Below are positions 44,667-46,196 of a DNA stretch of 46,196 nucleotides, piece by piece. Source of the DNA: Bacteroidales bacterium. Lineage in GTDB: Bacteria; Bacteroidota; Bacteroidia; Bacteroidales; UBA3824. Numbering within the stretch: the stretch's first letter is position 1; every line of letters starts with the position of its first letter. The DNA lies in the NCBI GenBank assembly GCA_024413595.1, contig JAKSUC010000022.1:1-46196 (forward strand), given 5' to 3'. The position numbers were made by a program, and so were the translations under genes. The notes beneath the pieces are model-generated. The model was not told the origin of the DNA, ran no database searches, and worked only from the letters and a program-made list of their open reading frames with translations.

Positions 44667-46196
44667 ATGACAGATTTGATTAATTCTAATAATCCAGTAT
44701 ATATTTCTTACGCTTGTAATAATATTACTAATCAAAATATTAATGATTTATGTGATTTATTAAAGACAAATCACATTAATTATTTTCGAGATGATGAAAC
44801 TTTAGACGTTAATAATTATAATCAAACAGAAAAACTAATTTCTAAAAAAGGAGTTTTTATAGCTTTTTTAAATAGTGATTTTTTTACATCATCTTATTGT
44901 CTCAAAGAATTTCATGAGGCTTTTATGTTTGGTGATTATCAAAATCGTTTATTGCCTATTTTAATTTTTGATACTCCTAATGCTACTATCGATGAAATAT
45001 TTGAAGCTTGGGAAAAAGATTTAAATAATAAATTAGAAGAGTTAAGAAATAAAAGAATTGATATTACTTTTAATTTATCTTATGACGAACTTTTATTTGT
45101 TAATAATAATGGATATTTATATGATTTTAATTCGTTGAAATATTATCTTAAAAATAATAAATATTATATACCAAATAATAATGAATATGAATTAATAATA
45201 TTAAAATTAAAAGAATATTTTGGAGAAAATAACAATACAAAAGATACAGCACAAGAAATAAAAACTGAGGTAGTACAAAATATAGAAATACAAAATTTAG
45301 TAGAAGATATTTCTTCAAAACCAACCCCTCCACCATTTATGCCATCACCATCTACACTTACAATACCAATTAAAGATGGAGTTTCTATTGAAATGATATT
45401 AGTAGAAGGTGGAACTTTTACTATGGGACAAGATATTGAACAATCAGACGATGAAGAAGAACCAGATGATAATTCAGAAGAAAATGAGTTAGAAGAAAAA
45501 AAAGAAGAAGAATATATTTTTGAAGATGATAAAGCACCAGCACATCAAGTAACGCTTGATAGCTATTATATAGCCAAATATCCTGTAACACAAAAAATAT
45601 GGCAATTAGTTATGGGTGATAATCCGTCAGAATTTAAGGGCGAAGATAGACCTGTAGAAAATGTTTCTTGGGATGATTGTCAAAAATTTATAGAAAAACT
45701 AAATTCAATAACAAATAAAAAATTTTCGTTGCCAAGCGAAGCACAATGGGAATTTGCCGCTCAAGGAGGTAATAAAAGTAAAGGTTATCAATATAGTGGA
45801 AGTGATAATTTAGAAGACGTTGCTTTTATAGATGTTTCTGAAACATATCCTATAGGTCAAAAAAAACCTAACGAATTAGGAATTTATGATATGAGTGGAA
45901 ATGTTTTTGAATGGTGTTATGATGTGTATGATGAATATTTAAGCACACCACAAAAAAATCCTATAAATATAGAAGATGATGAATATCATATAAATCGTGG
46001 CGGTTCTTGGGAAACAGGTGATGAATTATGTCTAGTTAATTATCGTAATTTCGATTGTAATACTTCTACTTCTAACGATTTAGGTTTGCGTCTTGTTATT
46101 TATAATGGTACATATGAAGAAATAATTCACCCCGATGAAGAAATAATATTAAAATTAAAAGAATATTTTGGAGAAAATAACAATACAAAAGATACA
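44667..46196 (+). CDS. TIR-FGE-sulfatase-domain protein, 3' end outside window
   Basis: The frame is open for all 510 codons to the window end. Residues ~10-135 are a TIR domain: PVYISYACNN at the first strand, then FFTSSYCLKEFHEAF with the likely NADase Glu, and NRLLPILIF. Residues ~175-235 are a charged, Pro-rich linker. Residues ~236-490 are an FGE-sulfatase/SUMF1 domain of C-type-lectin fold: MILVEGGTFTMG, IAKYPVTQKIWQLVMG, PVENVSWDDCQKFIEKLN, FSLPSEAQWEFAAQGG, ELGIYDMSGNVFEWCYD, INRGGSWETGDE and LGLRLVIYNG. A poly-acidic insert lies at ~267-293. At residue ~493 the linker sequence (IILKLKEYFGENNNTKDT) starts again, 316 codons after its first appearance. No signal peptide or membrane segment is seen so far. 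A relative with a membrane anchor lies at 31895-35854. Confidence 0.85.
   Translation, partial: MTDLINSNNPVYISYACNNITNQNINDLCDLLKTNHINYFRDDETLDVNNYNQTEKLISKKGVFIAFLNSDFFTSSYCLKEFHEAFMFGDYQNRLLPILIFDTPNATIDEIFEAWEKDLNNKLEELRNKRIDITFNLSYDELLFVNNNGYLYDFNSLKYYLKNNKYYIPNNNEYELIILKLKEYFGENNNTKDTAQEIKTEVVQNIEIQNLVEDISSKPTPPPFMPSPSTLTIPIKDGVSIEMILVEGGTFTMGQDIEQSDDEEEPDDNSEENELEEKKEEEYIFEDDKAPAHQVTLDSYYIAKYPVTQKIWQLVMGDNPSEFKGEDRPVENVSWDDCQKFIEKLNSITNKKFSLPSEAQWEFAAQGGNKSKGYQYSGSDNLEDVAFIDVSETYPIGQKKPNELGIYDMSGNVFEWCYDVYDEYLSTPQKNPINIEDDEYHINRGGSWETGDELCLVNYRNFDCNTSTSNDLGLRLVIYNGTYEEIIHPDEEIILKLKEYFGENNNTKDT
45194..45248 (+). repeat. In-frame direct repeat, first copy (linker before the FGE domain)
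   Basis: These 55 bases recur identically at 46142-46196. The offset is 948 bases (316 codons), so frame is kept. The flanking GAA codons also match. They encode the linker between the TIR and FGE domains. Confidence 0.9.
46142..46196 (+). repeat. In-frame direct repeat, second copy, cut by the window end
   Basis: The bases are identical to 45194-45248 over all 55 positions available. The match runs to the last base of the window, so the true repeat is longer. It implies that a second linker-plus-FGE module follows. Confidence 0.9.

Noticed and set aside
1..46196. CRISPR array, tRNA or rRNA genes, complete insertion sequence.
   Set aside because: No regularly spaced repeats, no recognisable cloverleaf or rRNA segment, and no transposase with terminal inverted repeats was found by eye. 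A tRNAscan or Infernal run would settle the RNA genes.

Overview
The window looks like chromosomal DNA from a very AT-rich member of the Bacteroidota, most likely a host-associated anaerobe of the Bacteroidales. The signs are Bacteroidota-type promoters (a -7 box TAnnTTTG with a -33 TTTG/TTG about 19 bases upstream), many signal-peptide and lipoprotein genes, an NVEALA-type peptide gene, a 6-bladed beta-propeller lipoprotein, GH78 and GH3 glycoside hydrolases, and a lipoprotein-type BamA/TamA protein. The -7 box alone turns up by chance about once per 1-2 kb in DNA this AT-rich, so a promoter call is only firm where the -33 box is also present.

Positions 1-31.7 kb are mostly ordinary chromosome. 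In order: the 3' end of an OmpA-family gene with a strong terminator; an Rpn-family PD-(D/E)XK nuclease; lpxB with a SPOR-domain gene; a tightly overlapping cluster thiL, SpoIID-like, AmpG-like permease and a giant AsmA-like protein (envelope and peptidoglycan turnover); hemG-hemH, coupled by a TAATG overlap; rsmA; a BamA/TamA-like outer membrane protein divergent from a SpoU-type rRNA methyltransferase; a Tim44-like membrane protein; leuCDB; a GH78 rhamnosidase; two small secreted proteins; an Fpg/Nei-family protein without the catalytic N-terminal proline; an ECF sigma factor; a ROK kinase; and a HEAT-repeat/cyclophilin lipoprotein.

Positions 31.9-46.2 kb look accessory. They hold a 1319-residue membrane protein (nucleoside-deoxyribosyltransferase-like domain, three TIR-like domains, transmembrane segment, coiled coil, TPR-like region, FGE-sulfatase/C-type-lectin domain). 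Next comes an NVEALA peptide gene with a long structured leader, an internal terminator, a beta-propeller lipoprotein and a thioredoxin-like gene broken by one missing T. Then follow a GH24 lysozyme, a GH3 glucosidase, three very small genes (one a 50-residue membrane protein), a decayed inverted copy of the OmpA gene 3' end, a wrecked AAA-ATPase/PD-(D/E)XK gene, and a second TIR-FGE gene that runs off the window. At the window edge this last gene begins to repeat itself in frame with a 948-base period.

The candidate for an undescribed system is the pair of TIR-FGE proteins. A nucleotide- or NAD-cleaving module is joined to a lectin-fold sensor, once on a membrane anchor and once as a soluble protein whose sensor module appears tandemly duplicated. 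The domain assignments rest on motifs read by eye. The defence or self-recognition role is inference.
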